Assembly (NCBI RefSeq): GCF_024198255.1
Contig: NZ_JAJVKW010000001.1
Span: 62,001 to 126,000, forward strand
Reading direction: 5' to 3'
DNA: 64,000 nt
DNA from: Myxococcus guangdongensis
GTDB taxonomy: Bacteria > Myxococcota > Myxococcia > Myxococcales > Myxococcaceae
Shown: positions 29,059-38,238 of the stretch, piece by piece
How positions within the stretch are numbered: the first letter of the stretch is position 1
Layout: each line of letters opens with the position of its first letter
The notes under the pieces: model-generated
The model's input: only the letters and a program-made list of their open reading frames with translations
Database searches by the model: none
What the model was told of the DNA's origin: nothing
Program-made: the position numbers and the translations under genes

Positions 29059-29751
29059 ATGGCCCACGTCCTCATCGTCGACGACGAACCCGATCTCGCC
29101 CACCTCATCGACTTCAACCTGCGCGACTCCGGCTTCTCCACCCAGCTCGCGGGAACGGGCGAGGCCGCCCTCATCGCGGCCCGCGAGAAACCTCCCGAGC
29201 TCGTGCTGTTGGATTTGATGCTCCCCGACATGTCCGGCATCGATGTCTGCCGGCAGCTGCGCGCCCAGGCCCAGTCGCGCGAAATCCTCATCGTCATGCT
29301 CACCGCGAAGGGCGAGGAGGCGGACCGCATCCGCGGCTTCGAGGTCGGCGCGGACGACTACGTCGTCAAGCCCTTCAGCGTCCGGGAGCTGGTCCTGCGC
29401 CTCAAGGCCATCCTGCGCCGGGGCGGCACGCCGCAGACCACCGCGGACACGGCGCCCCTGGCCCTGGGCGCGCTCAAGCTGGATTTGTCCGCCCACCGCT
29501 TCTACGTGGAGGAGAAGGAGGTGCCCCTCACCGCGCTGGAGTTCCGACTGCTCGGCCACCTCATGACGCGCACGGGCCGCGTCCAGACGCGCGAGCAGCT
29601 CCTCGAGGAGGTGTGGGGACTGTCCTCGTCGCTGGAGACGCGCACCATCGACACCCATGTCATGCGCCTGCGCGACAAGCTGGGCCCGGCCCGCACCCTG
29701 CTGGAGACGGTCCGCGGTGTTGGCTACCGCATCGTGGATCCCACGCACTGA
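29059..29751 (+). CDS. Second PhoB-type response regulator, orphan next to pst
   Basis: A 230-residue OmpR-family regulator. The receiver has Asp52 in LLDLMLPDMSG and YVVKPFSVRELVLR, and the winged helix ends with RTIDTHVMRLRDKLG and TVRGVGYRIV. It is closely similar to the PhoB at 16490 along its length, so the two are probably paralogues. No kinase gene is adjacent. I start it at the ATG at 29059 (MAHVLIVDDEP); an ATG at 29026 would add 11 residues. It precedes the porin-pst-phoU genes and has Pho-box-like repeats upstream. Confidence 0.88.
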   Translation: MAHVLIVDDEPDLAHLIDFNLRDSGFSTQLAGTGEAALIAAREKPPELVLLDLMLPDMSGIDVCRQLRAQAQSREILIVMLTAKGEEADRIRGFEVGADDYVVKPFSVRELVLRLKAILRRGGTPQTTADTAPLALGALKLDLSAHRFYVEEKEVPLTALEFRLLGHLMTRTGRVQTREQLLEEVWGLSSSLETRTIDTHVMRLRDKLGPARTLLETVRGVGYRIVDPTH

Positions 29752-29754
29752 CGT

Positions 29755-29772
29755 TCGTGACCTGGATGTCAC
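29755..29772 (+). promoter_or_regulatory. Weak Pho-box-like pair ahead of the porin gene
   Basis: TCGTGAC and ATGTCAC are separated by four bases. The second half-site is identical to one in the 28926 and 31987 sites. Confidence 0.35.
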
Positions 29773-29843
29773 AAGGAGGCCGCGAAACAGCCACAGACCT
29801 TCCCTAAGAAGCCCGTTTCGTGACCCTCCCGAAACCTTCCTCG

Positions 29844-31109
29844 ATGCGTCTCGCCACCCTTCTCACTCTCTGTGTGGCTCCCGGCCAGGTCCTGGCCCAG
29901 GAGCCCCCGTCGACGCCGGCCGGAGAGGCCGCCCCCCAAGCGCCCTCCGCCGATACCCAGACGCCCTCCGAGCCGCCTCCCGCCGACAGCGCGCCGGCGG
30001 ACGCGGACCTGGACGAGCGGATGACCAACGCCGAGGGGAAGGTGGCCGCGCTCGAGGAGCAGAACGCGGAGACGAAGGTGGACCTGTCCGCGCTCAAGAA
30101 GCTGAAGATTTCGGGCTACGTCCAGGCGCGCTACCAGTACCAGCAGAGCCTGGATGACAGCGGGACGGGCGGCTTCAGCCGCTTCACCGTGCGCCGCGGC
30201 CGCATCAAGACGACGTACACCACCGACTGGTCGCAGCTGATGCTGCAGATCGACGCGGTGCCCACGACGGGCGTCACCGTGCGCGACGCCGAGGCCACCC
30301 TCTACATCCCCGGCACCCATCAGCAGATGGGCCTGACGCTCGGTCAGATGAAGTGGCCCTTCGGCTACGAGGCCGTGCAGTCCTCCGCCGACCGCGAGAT
30401 TCCCGAGCGCACCCGCGTGGTGCGCGCCTTCCTGCCCGACGAGCGGGACCGCGGCGTGAAGTTCGCCGGCAACTTCCTGGGCGGGAAGCTCAACTTCAGC
30501 GGCGGCGTGTTCGACGGCGACGGCATCTTCAACCAGGGCTACGTCGGCTCCGACAACGACAAGGAGAAGGACGCCATCGGCCGCGCGGGCTTCGATTTGG
30601 GCTGGGTGTCCGGTGGCGTCTCCGGCTGGTACGGCCACACCATCACCAAGGGCCCCACGGACACCTACCGGAAGGCCTACACGCGAGACCGTCTGGCACT
30701 GGACGCCCAGCTCTACCTGGACGTGCTGCCCATCGGCGCCACGGCCATCAAGGGCGAGTTCATCACCGGAAAGTCCTACTGGAAGAGCTCCGGGGACGTG
30801 AAGATCGAGCAGCCCGGAGTGCCCGCCAGCGGATGGTACGGGCTCATCGTCCAGAACGTGGGCCTGACGGACGCGGTGGCCGTCCGGTACGACTTCTTCG
30901 ACCCGGAGAATGGACGCAAGAACAGTACGTCGGAAGGACGTCCAGCGAGCACCAACTCGGTGGGCACCCTGGCCGTCGCCGTCCTCCACTACTTCGGGGA
31001 GCACTTCAAGGTCACCGCCGCCTACGAGATGCCCGTGACGGCCGCGCCCGGCGCCCCGAAGGATCCACACGACAATCTCTTCACGCTTCAGATGCAGGCT
31101 CGCTACTAG
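29844..31109 (+). CDS. OprO/OprP-type phosphate-selective porin
   Basis: A 421-residue outer-membrane barrel. A signal peptide (MRLATLLTLCVAPGQVLA) is followed by a Pro-rich stretch and a short coiled coil (LDERMTNAEGKVAALEEQ). The barrel begins KISGYVQARYQYQ and has FTVRRGRIK, and the protein ends in an aromatic residue (LQMQARY), as expected for barrel insertion. OprP-like porins form trimeric anion channels. Its place ahead of pstS implies phosphate uptake across the outer membrane. A GTG at 29820 is an alternative start eight codons upstream; neither has a clear ribosome site. Confidence 0.87.
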   Translation: MRLATLLTLCVAPGQVLAQEPPSTPAGEAAPQAPSADTQTPSEPPPADSAPADADLDERMTNAEGKVAALEEQNAETKVDLSALKKLKISGYVQARYQYQQSLDDSGTGGFSRFTVRRGRIKTTYTTDWSQLMLQIDAVPTTGVTVRDAEATLYIPGTHQQMGLTLGQMKWPFGYEAVQSSADREIPERTRVVRAFLPDERDRGVKFAGNFLGGKLNFSGGVFDGDGIFNQGYVGSDNDKEKDAIGRAGFDLGWVSGGVSGWYGHTITKGPTDTYRKAYTRDRLALDAQLYLDVLPIGATAIKGEFITGKSYWKSSGDVKIEQPGVPASGWYGLIVQNVGLTDAVAVRYDFFDPENGRKNSTSEGRPASTNSVGTLAVAVLHYFGEHFKVTAAYEMPVTAAPGAPKDPHDNLFTLQMQARY

Positions 31110-31158
31110 GCCCTACCTTCCCACCGACTCACAACGCTTCGTCAAGGAGCCGACCACC

Positions 31159-31980
31159 ATGAAGACTTTCATTGGTTCACTCATCGCGGGCCTGCTGCTC
31201 GCCCTCCCGCTCTCCGCCCATGCGGGCAACGTCACCGTGAAGGGCTCGGACACCATGGTCATCCTCGGGCAGCGATGGGCCGAGGAGTTCATGAAGACCA
31301 CGCCCGCCACCAAGGTGCAGGTCACCGGCGGAGGCTCCGGCGTGGGCCTGGCCGCGCTGCAGAACGGCACCACCGAAATCGCCATGTCCAGCCGTGAAAT
31401 CAAGGACGCGGAGAAGCAGAAGCTGCGCGCGCGCTACAACACCACCGGCGTGCAGATTCCCGTCGCCAAGGACGGCGTCACCTTCTACGTCAACGAGGGC
31501 AACCCGCTGACGGCCCTCACCGTGGAGCAGCTGCGCGGCATCTACGTGGGGGATGTCACCAACTGGAAGCAGGTGGGCGGCCCCGACGCGCCCATCATCG
31601 TCTACTCGCGCGAGAACTCCTCGGGCACCTACGTCTTCGTCAAGGACCACGTCCTGGACGGCGAGGACTACGCCGCCTCCGCCCAGACGCTCCCCGGCAC
31701 CGCCGCCGTGGTGAACGCCGTCTCCAAGGAGAAGAACAGCATCGGCTACGGCGGCTCCGCCTACGCCAAGGGCATCAAGGAGCTGAAGATCAAGAAGGGC
31801 AACGAGGACATCGCCCCCTCCGCTGAGAACATCAAGACGGGCAAGTACCCCCTGTCGCGCGACCTGTACTTCTACCTGCGCAACAAGCCCGCCGGGGAGG
31901 CCAAGGCGTTCATCGACTACGCCCTGTCCCCGGAAGGCCAGGCCGTCGTCACGAAGGTCGGCTACTTCCCGGTGAAGTGA
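31159..31980 (+). CDS. pstS: Phosphate-binding protein of the Pst ABC transporter
   Basis: A 273-residue periplasmic binding protein. The signal peptide is MKTFIGSLIAGLLLALPLSA with cleavage after AHA. It includes the phosphate-site segments VKGSDTMVILGQRW, VTGGGSGVG and YSRENSSGTYVF. PstS binds phosphate with high affinity and delivers it to PstCA. A strong AAGGAG site precedes the ATG. It is followed by a Pho-box-like repeat and pstC. Confidence 0.95.
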   Translation: MKTFIGSLIAGLLLALPLSAHAGNVTVKGSDTMVILGQRWAEEFMKTTPATKVQVTGGGSGVGLAALQNGTTEIAMSSREIKDAEKQKLRARYNTTGVQIPVAKDGVTFYVNEGNPLTALTVEQLRGIYVGDVTNWKQVGGPDAPIIVYSRENSSGTYVFVKDHVLDGEDYAASAQTLPGTAAVVNAVSKEKNSIGYGGSAYAKGIKELKIKKGNEDIAPSAENIKTGKYPLSRDLYFYLRNKPAGEAKAFIDYALSPEGQAVVTKVGYFPVK

Positions 31981-31986
31981 CGCGGG

Positions 31987-32004
31987 CAGTCACACGAATG
32001 TCAC
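31987..32004 (+). promoter_or_regulatory. Pho-box-like repeat between pstS and pstC
   Basis: CAGTCAC and ATGTCAC are separated by four bases (11-bp period). An internal promoter here could adjust pstCAB-phoU relative to pstS. Confidence 0.45.
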
Positions 32005-32021
32005 GCGAGGCCGGAAGGTAC

Positions 32022-33029
32022 ATGGATAGACAGGCCGTCATGGAGCAGGGTCTCACTCAGCCTGTGGTCGCGCCCACGCTGTCCCCGGCCGCGCGGCGGC
32101 GGCAGTTGAAGGAGAAGGCCATCGCGGGGTTCATCACCCTGATGGCCTTCACCGGCATCGCGGCGCTCATCCTCATCATCATCTTCGTGGCGAAGGAGGC
32201 GCTGGCGCTCTTCACCGAGGCCGAGGCCCGCCACGAGGCCAGCCTGTCCAAGATGTTCCTGGCCCAGGACGTCGCGCCCGGCCGCCCGGCCTTCCGCTGG
32301 CAGCCGGTGTCGAAGGTCCCCAAGGTCAGCATGATTCCGCTGTTCGTCGGCACGCTGAAGACGACGGCGGTCTCCATGCTCGTCGCGGTGCCGCTGGGCA
32401 TCTTCGGCGCGCTGTTCGCCGCGGAGTTCGCGCCCCGGCGCCTGCGCGAGCTGCTCAAGCCCGTCATCGAGCTGCTCGCGGGCATCCCCTCCGTCGTGCT
32501 CGGCTTCTTCGCCCTGATGGTGATGTCCACGTTCGTCAAGGACCTCTTCGCCTTCGACCGGCCGCTCAACGCCATGGTGGCGGGCCTGGGCCTGGCGCTC
32601 GCCATCGTCCCCGTCATCTTCACCGTGTCCGAGGACGCGCTCACCGCGGTGCCGCGCAGCTACCGCGAGGCGTCGCTCGCGCTGGGGGCCACGCCCTGGG
32701 AGACGGCCTGGAAGGTGGTGCTCCCCGCGGCCGCCCCCGGCATCCTCGCCGCGTGCGTGCTGGGCTTCGGGCGCGCCATCGGTGAGACGATGATCGTCCT
32801 CATGGCCTCCGGCAACGCGGACGTCATCTCCTGGAGCCTGGGCGATTCGGCCCGCTCGCTGTCGGCCACCATCGCCGCGGAGATGGGCGAGGTGGTGGTG
32901 GGCAGCCCGCACTACTCGCTCCTGTTCTTCATCGGCGTGCAGCTCTTCCTCTTCACCTTCGTGCTCAACCTGATGGCCTCGACCTGGACGAAGCGGGTGG
33001 TGAAGAAGCTCACCGGAGGTGCGGCGTGA
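32022..33029 (+). CDS. pstC: Phosphate ABC transporter permease
   Basis: A permease of about 335 residues with six membrane helices. The first spans IAGFITLMAFTGIAALILIIIF in two halves; the ABC-permease EAA loop is REASLALGATPWETAW, and GRAIGETMIVLMASGNA is the typical PstC loop. Several starts are possible (31977, 32022, 32040). I use 32022, just after the GGAAGG and the Pho-box-like repeat. The stop overlaps the pstA GTG start as GTGA. Confidence 0.92.
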   Translation: MDRQAVMEQGLTQPVVAPTLSPAARRRQLKEKAIAGFITLMAFTGIAALILIIIFVAKEALALFTEAEARHEASLSKMFLAQDVAPGRPAFRWQPVSKVPKVSMIPLFVGTLKTTAVSMLVAVPLGIFGALFAAEFAPRRLRELLKPVIELLAGIPSVVLGFFALMVMSTFVKDLFAFDRPLNAMVAGLGLALAIVPVIFTVSEDALTAVPRSYREASLALGATPWETAWKVVLPAAAPGILAACVLGFGRAIGETMIVLMASGNADVISWSLGDSARSLSATIAAEMGEVVVGSPHYSLLFFIGVQLFLFTFVLNLMASTWTKRVVKKLTGGAA

Positions 33030-33937
33030 AGCCCGGCACCCGCCGCGCCGTGGGCCTGCTGCTCACGTCCCTCACGGGCCTGGCCGCCTTCGTCATCATC
33101 GCGGTGCTGGCCATCATCCTCTTCAACGTCGCAGAGAACGGCGCCGGGGGCGTCACCTGGACCTTCCTCAGCCAGCCGCCCGCGGACGGCATGATGGCGG
33201 GCGGCATCTTCCCAGCCATCTTCGGCACCGCCGCGCTCACCCTGCTGATGACGCTCGCGGTGATGCCGGTGGGCGTGCTGACGGCGGTGTACCTCCACGA
33301 GTACGCGCCCCCCAACTCCCTCTTCGCCCGCTTCGTGCGCGTGGCGGTGGTGAACCTGGCGGGCGTTCCCTCCATCGTCTTCGGCCTGTTCGGCCTGGGC
33401 TTCTTCATCCTCTTCGTGGGCCAGGGCATGGACCGGGCGCTCGGCCACGAGGAGATGTACTGGGCCCAGCCCGGCATCCTCTGGGCGTCGCTGACGCTCG
33501 CGGTGCTCACGCTGCCCGTCGTCATCGTCTCCACCGAGGAGGCACTGCGCGCCGTTCCCATGGACCACCGCACCGCGAGCCTCGCGCTGGGCGCCACCCA
33601 GTCCCAGACGCTGGCGCGGGTGGTGCTGCCGGGCGCGCTGCCGGGCATCCTCACCGGTGCGGTGCTGGCCATCTCCCGCGGCGCGGGCGAGGTGGCGCCC
33701 ATCCTCTTCACCGGCGCGGCCTACTTCCTGCCGGACCTGCCCTCCCACCTCAACTCGCAGTTCATGCACCTGGGCTACCACACGTACGTGATGGCCACGC
33801 AGTCGCCGGACGTGGAGGCCACGCGCCCCCTGCTCTACTCGACGGTGCTGGTGCTGCTCCTGCTCACGTTCGCCCTCAACCTCGTCGCGGTCATCATCCG
33901 GACCCGCACGCGCCGCAAGGCCGCGGGCGCCCACTGA
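33026..33937 (+). CDS. pstA: Phosphate ABC transporter permease
   Basis: A 303-residue partner permease. It has FGTAALTLLMTLAVMPVGV, the conserved GVPSIVFGLFGLGFF, the EAA loop RTASLALGATQSQTLARVV, and SRGAGEVAPILFTGAAY. A GGAGGT site sits nine bases ahead of the GTG at 33026, within the pstC end. It is followed by pstB after 15 bases. Confidence 0.94.
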   Translation: MKPGTRRAVGLLLTSLTGLAAFVIIAVLAIILFNVAENGAGGVTWTFLSQPPADGMMAGGIFPAIFGTAALTLLMTLAVMPVGVLTAVYLHEYAPPNSLFARFVRVAVVNLAGVPSIVFGLFGLGFFILFVGQGMDRALGHEEMYWAQPGILWASLTLAVLTLPVVIVSTEEALRAVPMDHRTASLALGATQSQTLARVVLPGALPGILTGAVLAISRGAGEVAPILFTGAAYFLPDLPSHLNSQFMHLGYHTYVMATQSPDVEATRPLLYSTVLVLLLLTFALNLVAVIIRTRTRRKAAGAH

Positions 33938-33952
33938 CGGTACACGCCCTCC

Positions 33953-34729
33953 ATGTCCCTCACGCCCAACGCTCCCCGCCCGAAGATGGAGGCCCGCGAG
34001 CTGACGCTCCGGTACGGCGCCAAGGAGGCCATCAAGACGGTCTCCCTGGCCATCCAGGACCGGCGCGTCACCGCCCTCATCGGCCCGTCCGGCTGCGGCA
34101 AGTCCACCTTCCTGCGCTCGCTCAACCGGATGAATGACTTGATTCCGGGCGCCAACCACACCGGCACCATCCTGCTGGACGACACGGACATCCATGACCG
34201 GAGCGTGGACGTGGTGGACCTGCGCCGCCGCGTGGGCATGGTCTTCCAGAAGTCCAACCCGTTCCCCAAGAGCATCTTCGAGAACGTCGCCTACGGCCTG
34301 CGCGTGGGCGGCATGAAGGACAAGGCGGCCCTGGCCCAGCGCGTGGAGAAGTCCCTGCGCGGCGCCGCCCTGTGGGACGAGGTGAAGGACCGGCTGCACG
34401 AGAGCGCCCTGGGCCTGTCCGGCGGCCAGCAGCAGCGCCTGTGCATCGCCCGCGCGATGGCGGTGGAGCCCCAGGTGCTGCTGATGGACGAGCCGGCGAG
34501 CGCGCTGGACCCCATCGCCACGGCGAAGATCGAGGAGCTCATCCACGAGCTGAAGGCGACCTACACCATCGCCATCGTCACCCACAACATGCAGCAGGCC
34601 GCCCGCGTGTCGGACCGGACTGCTTTCTTCTACATGGGTGAGCTGGTGGAGTGCGGGCCCACCGAGCAGATCTTCACCAACCCGCGCGAGAAGCGCACCG
34701 AGGACTACGTCACCGGGAAGTTCGGGTGA
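33953..34729 (+). CDS. pstB: Phosphate ABC transporter ATPase
   Basis: A 258-residue ABC ATPase with Walker [10 protein letters not shown], a Q-loop near [14 protein letters not shown], signature [14 protein letters not shown], Walker [14 protein letters not shown], and the switch His in [10 protein letters not shown]. The [11 protein letters not shown] and YMGELVE segments are typical of PstB. It energises phosphate import. It is followed directly by phoU. Confidence 0.96.
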   Translation: MSLTPNAPRPKMEARELTLRYGAKEAIKTVSLAIQDRRVTALIGPSGCGKSTFLRSLNRMNDLIPGANHTGTILLDDTDIHDRSVDVVDLRRRVGMVFQKSNPFPKSIFENVAYGLRVGGMKDKAALAQRVEKSLRGAALWDEVKDRLHESALGLSGGQQQRLCIARAMAVEPQVLLMDEPASALDPIATAKIEELIHELKATYTIAIVTHNMQQAARVSDRTAFFYMGELVECGPTEQIFTNPREKRTEDYVTGKFG

Positions 34730-34752
34730 GCGCAGAGAAGGGATTGTCGCAG

Positions 34753-35439
34753 ATGCCGTTGACCCACACGGACAAGGCGTTCGAGCAGGACCTGAGGGAC
34801 TTGCGCGAGAAGCTCCTCGCGATGGGGGCCAAGGTGGAAGGCCTCATCGCCCAGAGCATGCGCGCCCTCACGGACCGCGACAGCGCCCTGGCGGAGAAGG
34901 TCGTCGCGGCCGACAAGGACGTCAACCGGCTGGAGGTGGAGATCGACGAGCTGTGCCGGCGCATCCTCGCGCTGCGCCAGCCGGCCGCCAGTGACTTGCG
35001 CCTCATCACCACGGCCTTGAAGATCGTCACGGACCTGGAGCGCATCGGCGACCTCGCCGTCAACATCGCCGAGCGCTCCATGGACTTGAACCAGGTGCCG
35101 CCGCTGGCGCCCTACGTGGACACGCCCCGGCTGGCGGAGCTGGCCCAGCAGCAGGTGAAGCGCTCGTTGGATGCCTTCGTGTCCAACGACGTGGCGAAGG
35201 CGGAGGAGGTGCTCCAGGGGGATGACCTGCTGGATGCGCTGTTCCTCAAGATCTTCAACGAGCTGCTGGCGTACATGATGGAGGACTCTCGCAACATCCG
35301 GCGGGCCACCGCGCTGATGTTCATCGCCAAGCACCTGGAGCGCATCGGCGACCACGCGCTGAACGTGGCGGAGATGGTCGTCTACATGGTGCGGGGCAAG
35401 GACATCCGCCATCCGCGCAGCCGCAACCTGGGCGACTAG
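34753..35439 (+). CDS. phoU: Phosphate signalling regulator PhoU
   Basis: A 228-residue two-repeat helical protein. Both repeats have the metal-binding ERIGD motif, DLERIGDLAVNIAE and HLERIGDHALNVAE. PhoU connects the Pst transporter to the PhoR kinase and holds the response off when phosphate is plentiful. I start it at the ATG at 34753; a GTG at 34726 overlapping the pstB stop would add nine residues. This gene closes the operon. Confidence 0.94.
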   Translation: MPLTHTDKAFEQDLRDLREKLLAMGAKVEGLIAQSMRALTDRDSALAEKVVAADKDVNRLEVEIDELCRRILALRQPAASDLRLITTALKIVTDLERIGDLAVNIAERSMDLNQVPPLAPYVDTPRLAELAQQQVKRSLDAFVSNDVAKAEEVLQGDDLLDALFLKIFNELLAYMMEDSRNIRRATALMFIAKHLERIGDHALNVAEMVVYMVRGKDIRHPRSRNLGD

Positions 35440-35576
35440 CCCCGGCGACTTCACTCCGCCGTCACGTGGAATTGCCCGGGGCGCCCCGGGCGCTCCCCAC
35501 TGCTGACGCGCGGGTCCCCTAGCGTGGAAACCGGTCGCGCGATGACCGCGCGCCAGTCCCCGGGGACCGCCCGCGC

Positions 35577-36785
35577 ATGTCGCTCGCCTCCGCCCTCCTG
35601 CTGTTCGCCTCCTGCTTCGGCCTCACCGCGCTCGCCATCCAGTACGTGCTGGTGCTCCGCCACCGCCGGGAGGCGCCTCGGGCCCTCCCCGCCGGCGCCT
35701 GCTGGCCGGCCATCTCCATCCTCAAGCCCCTGTGCGGCGCGGATGACGACCTGGAGACCAACCTCAAGCACTTCGCCCACCTGGACTACCCCGGCGCCTA
35801 TGAAGTCGTGCTGGGCGTCAAGGACACGCGCGACGCGGCCTACCCCGTGGCGTGCGAGGCGGTGCGCCGCTGGCCCGGCGTCATGCGCCTGGAGCTGCAG
35901 GAGGGCGCCCCCGGCCTCAATCCGAAGGTGAACCAGCTCATCACCCTGGCGGACCGGGCCCGGTATGACCTCTTCGTCATCAGCGACAGCAACACGCGCG
36001 TGGCGCCCGGCTACCTGGAGGAGATCGCCGCGGGCTTCGCGGACCCCACGGTGGGCTGCGTGACGCACCCCGTCTCGGGCATCGGCGAGAAGAGCCTGGG
36101 TTCGCTCCTGGACAACCTCTACCTGACGTCCAGCGCGGCGGCGGGGATGATTGGCGCCAAGCGCTTCGCGGACCAGGACATCGTGGTGGGCAAGTCCATG
36201 GCGCTGCGGCGCTCGGACGTGGACGCGCTGGGCGGCTTCTACTCGGTGCGCGACGTGCTCGCGGAGGACTTCGTCATCGGCCAGTGGGTGACGCGCAAGT
36301 TGGGGCGCCGCGTCGTGGTGGCGCGCGCGCCCGTCTACAACGTGTCCCTGGGCAAGAGCGTGCGCGCCTTCTTCCAGCGCTACCTGCGCTGGAGCGTCAT
36401 CCACCGGACGGCCGTGACGCCGCCCACGTATGTCGCGCAGTCGCTGCTCAACCCCGCGCCGCTGGCGGTGGCGGGCGCGCTGGTGAGCCCCTGCCTGGAG
36501 TCGGTGACGCTGGCCATGCTCGTCGTGCTCGGCAAGGTCCTGGTGGACCTCTGCGCGTTTCGCGCGCTGCGTCCGCAGCCGGTGTCATGGCGCGTCGCGC
36601 CGGCGGTGCTGCTCAAGGACGCGCTGCTCTTCATCGCGTGGTGGCACGGCGTGTTCTTCCGCACGGTGGACTGGCGCGGGACGCGGCTGCGCGTGGGCCC
36701 GGGCACGCGCCTGTTGCCGCCGCGCGCGAGCGTGTCCACGGCGAACGCGGCGCTGACCCCTCGGGACGAGTGGGTCGCCGGCTGA
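35577..36785 (+). CDS. GT21-like (ceramide glucosyltransferase/HpnI type) membrane glycosyltransferase
   Basis: A 402-residue glycosyltransferase 2 superfamily enzyme. It has an N-terminal membrane helix (ALLLFASCFGLTALAIQYVL), the GT-A start ISILKPLCGADDDLE, the metal-binding Asp in ISDSNTRV, LAEDFVIGQW, and the QxxRW-type QRYLRWSV, with C-terminal membrane helices. This set is typical of ceramide glucosyltransferases and the hopanoid enzyme HpnI. The lipid acceptor in this organism is not clear. It stands alone between phoU and a phosphoesterase. Confidence 0.82.
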   Translation: MSLASALLLFASCFGLTALAIQYVLVLRHRREAPRALPAGACWPAISILKPLCGADDDLETNLKHFAHLDYPGAYEVVLGVKDTRDAAYPVACEAVRRWPGVMRLELQEGAPGLNPKVNQLITLADRARYDLFVISDSNTRVAPGYLEEIAAGFADPTVGCVTHPVSGIGEKSLGSLLDNLYLTSSAAAGMIGAKRFADQDIVVGKSMALRRSDVDALGGFYSVRDVLAEDFVIGQWVTRKLGRRVVVARAPVYNVSLGKSVRAFFQRYLRWSVIHRTAVTPPTYVAQSLLNPAPLAVAGALVSPCLESVTLAMLVVLGKVLVDLCAFRALRPQPVSWRVAPAVLLKDALLFIAWWHGVFFRTVDWRGTRLRVGPGTRLLPPRASVSTANAALTPRDEWVAG

Positions 36786-36848
36786 TGCACAGGTGTTTCA
36801 TCACGCTCGCGACGGATTCACGTGGCGGACGTGAAGCCGCCGCGGTCG

Positions 36849-37700
36849 ATGCCTACGTTGCTGTCCATGCCCCCAAGGACGTTGGCGCACCTTTCGGATC
36901 TGCACCTGGACCTGAGCCCGGCCAGTGACGCCCAGGCCCGCGCGCTGGTCACCGCGCTCCAGGCGAACCGCGCGGACCACGTGGTGGTGACCGGTGACTT
37001 GACGCACCAGGGCTCGCATGAGGAGTACCGTCGCTTCCTCGACATCTTCTCGCCGCTGTTGGACACCGGACGGCTCACGCTCATCCCCGGCAATCATGAC
37101 CGCCCCGGCGAGGACGTGGGCGGCGGCTGGATGGACGGCCTGAAGGTGCGCACCGTGGAGCGCCCCGGGCTGTATCTGGTGTGCGTGGACTCCACCGGCG
37201 AGCACAACCGCAACTACTTCGCGAGCCACGGCGAGCTGTCGCTCGAGACGGTGGAGCAGGTGGAAGCGGCCCTGACGCGGGCGCCCAAGGACGCGCTGGT
37301 GGCGGTGCTCGTGCACCACCACGTGTTGCCCCTGCCCGAGGAGAGCTTCCCGGAGCGGCTCGCCACGCGCATGGGCTGGCCCCACGCCTCCGAGCTGTCG
37401 CTGGGCGCGGAGCTGGTGGCGCGGCTGCAGGGCCGGTGCGACCTGGTGCTCCACGGCCACCGTCACCACCCCAACGAGACGGTGGTGGACACGGCCCACG
37501 GCCGCCCCTTGCGCGTCTTCAACGCGGGCAGCTCCACGGATTTGGGGCGCTTCCGACTGCTCCAGCACTCGGAGGGCCGCCTGCTGGGCGAGCCGGTGTG
37601 GTGCCAGTCCACCCAGCCGGAGCGTCCGCGCACGGCCAGCCACAACGTGCGCCCCGCACTGCAGTACCTCGTCACCCAGCTGGGGATGGCGCTCTTCTGA
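36849..37700 (+). CDS. Metallophosphoesterase (Icc/CpdA-like)
   Basis: A calcineurin-like phosphoesterase of about 283 residues. Its metal motifs are complete: LAHLSDLHLD, VVTGDLTHQG, LIPGNHDRPG, VLVHHHVLP and LVLHGHRHHP. The complete GNHD and GHRH set suggests an active phosphodiesterase, perhaps of the cyclic-nucleotide type. Possible starts are 36822 (GTG), 36849 and 36867; none has a good ribosome site, so the N-terminus is uncertain. Confidence 0.82.
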   Translation: MPTLLSMPPRTLAHLSDLHLDLSPASDAQARALVTALQANRADHVVVTGDLTHQGSHEEYRRFLDIFSPLLDTGRLTLIPGNHDRPGEDVGGGWMDGLKVRTVERPGLYLVCVDSTGEHNRNYFASHGELSLETVEQVEAALTRAPKDALVAVLVHHHVLPLPEESFPERLATRMGWPHASELSLGAELVARLQGRCDLVLHGHRHHPNETVVDTAHGRPLRVFNAGSSTDLGRFRLLQHSEGRLLGEPVWCQSTQPERPRTASHNVRPALQYLVTQLGMALF

Positions 37701-37797
37701 TGTCCGCCTGCTCGCTCTGCGAGCGGAAGCCATTCCACCGGGGGACGTGAATGGCGTGGGGGCGCGAGGGGGTTCTCCTCATGTTTGGGGAGGATGC

Positions 37798-38187
37798 TTG
37801 GCGCGACTGGACACCGATGATGGCTCGAGAAGAGTGCTGGTGGTCGACGACGACGCGGACTGGCGGGAGTTCCTGCGGCTCAGCCTGGAGGAGCTGGGGT
37901 ATGACACGATGGAGGCGGCCGACGGCCAGGAGGCCCTGGACAGCCTCCGGCGCGGAGAGCGCTTCGAGGTCATGCTGCTGGACCTGAACATGCCGGGCAT
38001 GAGCGGCCTGGAGGTCGTCGAGCGCCTGGAGCGGCTGCCCCGGGGGCCCCACCCCCGGGTGGTGTTCCTGACCTCGGCGGCCGCCCAGGATGTGGGCATG
38101 GCCCTGCTGGCCGGGCCCCACTACTACCTGCCCAAGGGCGCCAGTCGGGATCAACTGTCTCTCCTCTTGCAGTCACTTGGTGAGTGA
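37798..38187 (+). CDS. Single-domain response regulator
   Basis: A receiver protein of about 129 residues. The acidic triplet is in VLVVDDDADWRE, the phospho-acceptor Asp in VMLLDLNMPGMSG, Thr/Ser in VVFLTSAAA, and Lys in YYLPKGAS. I prefer the TTG start at 37798 because GGGGAGG lies four bases upstream; a GTG at 37747 would add 17 unconserved residues. There is no output domain and no adjacent kinase, so its partner is unknown. Confidence 0.82.
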   Translation: MARLDTDDGSRRVLVVDDDADWREFLRLSLEELGYDTMEAADGQEALDSLRRGERFEVMLLDLNMPGMSGLEVVERLERLPRGPHPRVVFLTSAAAQDVGMALLAGPHYYLPKGASRDQLSLLLQSLGE

Positions 38188-38238
38188 GCCGCTGGCCAAC
38201 CGAGGATACGGTAGAGGGCTCCTGAGAGGAGGGCCGTC

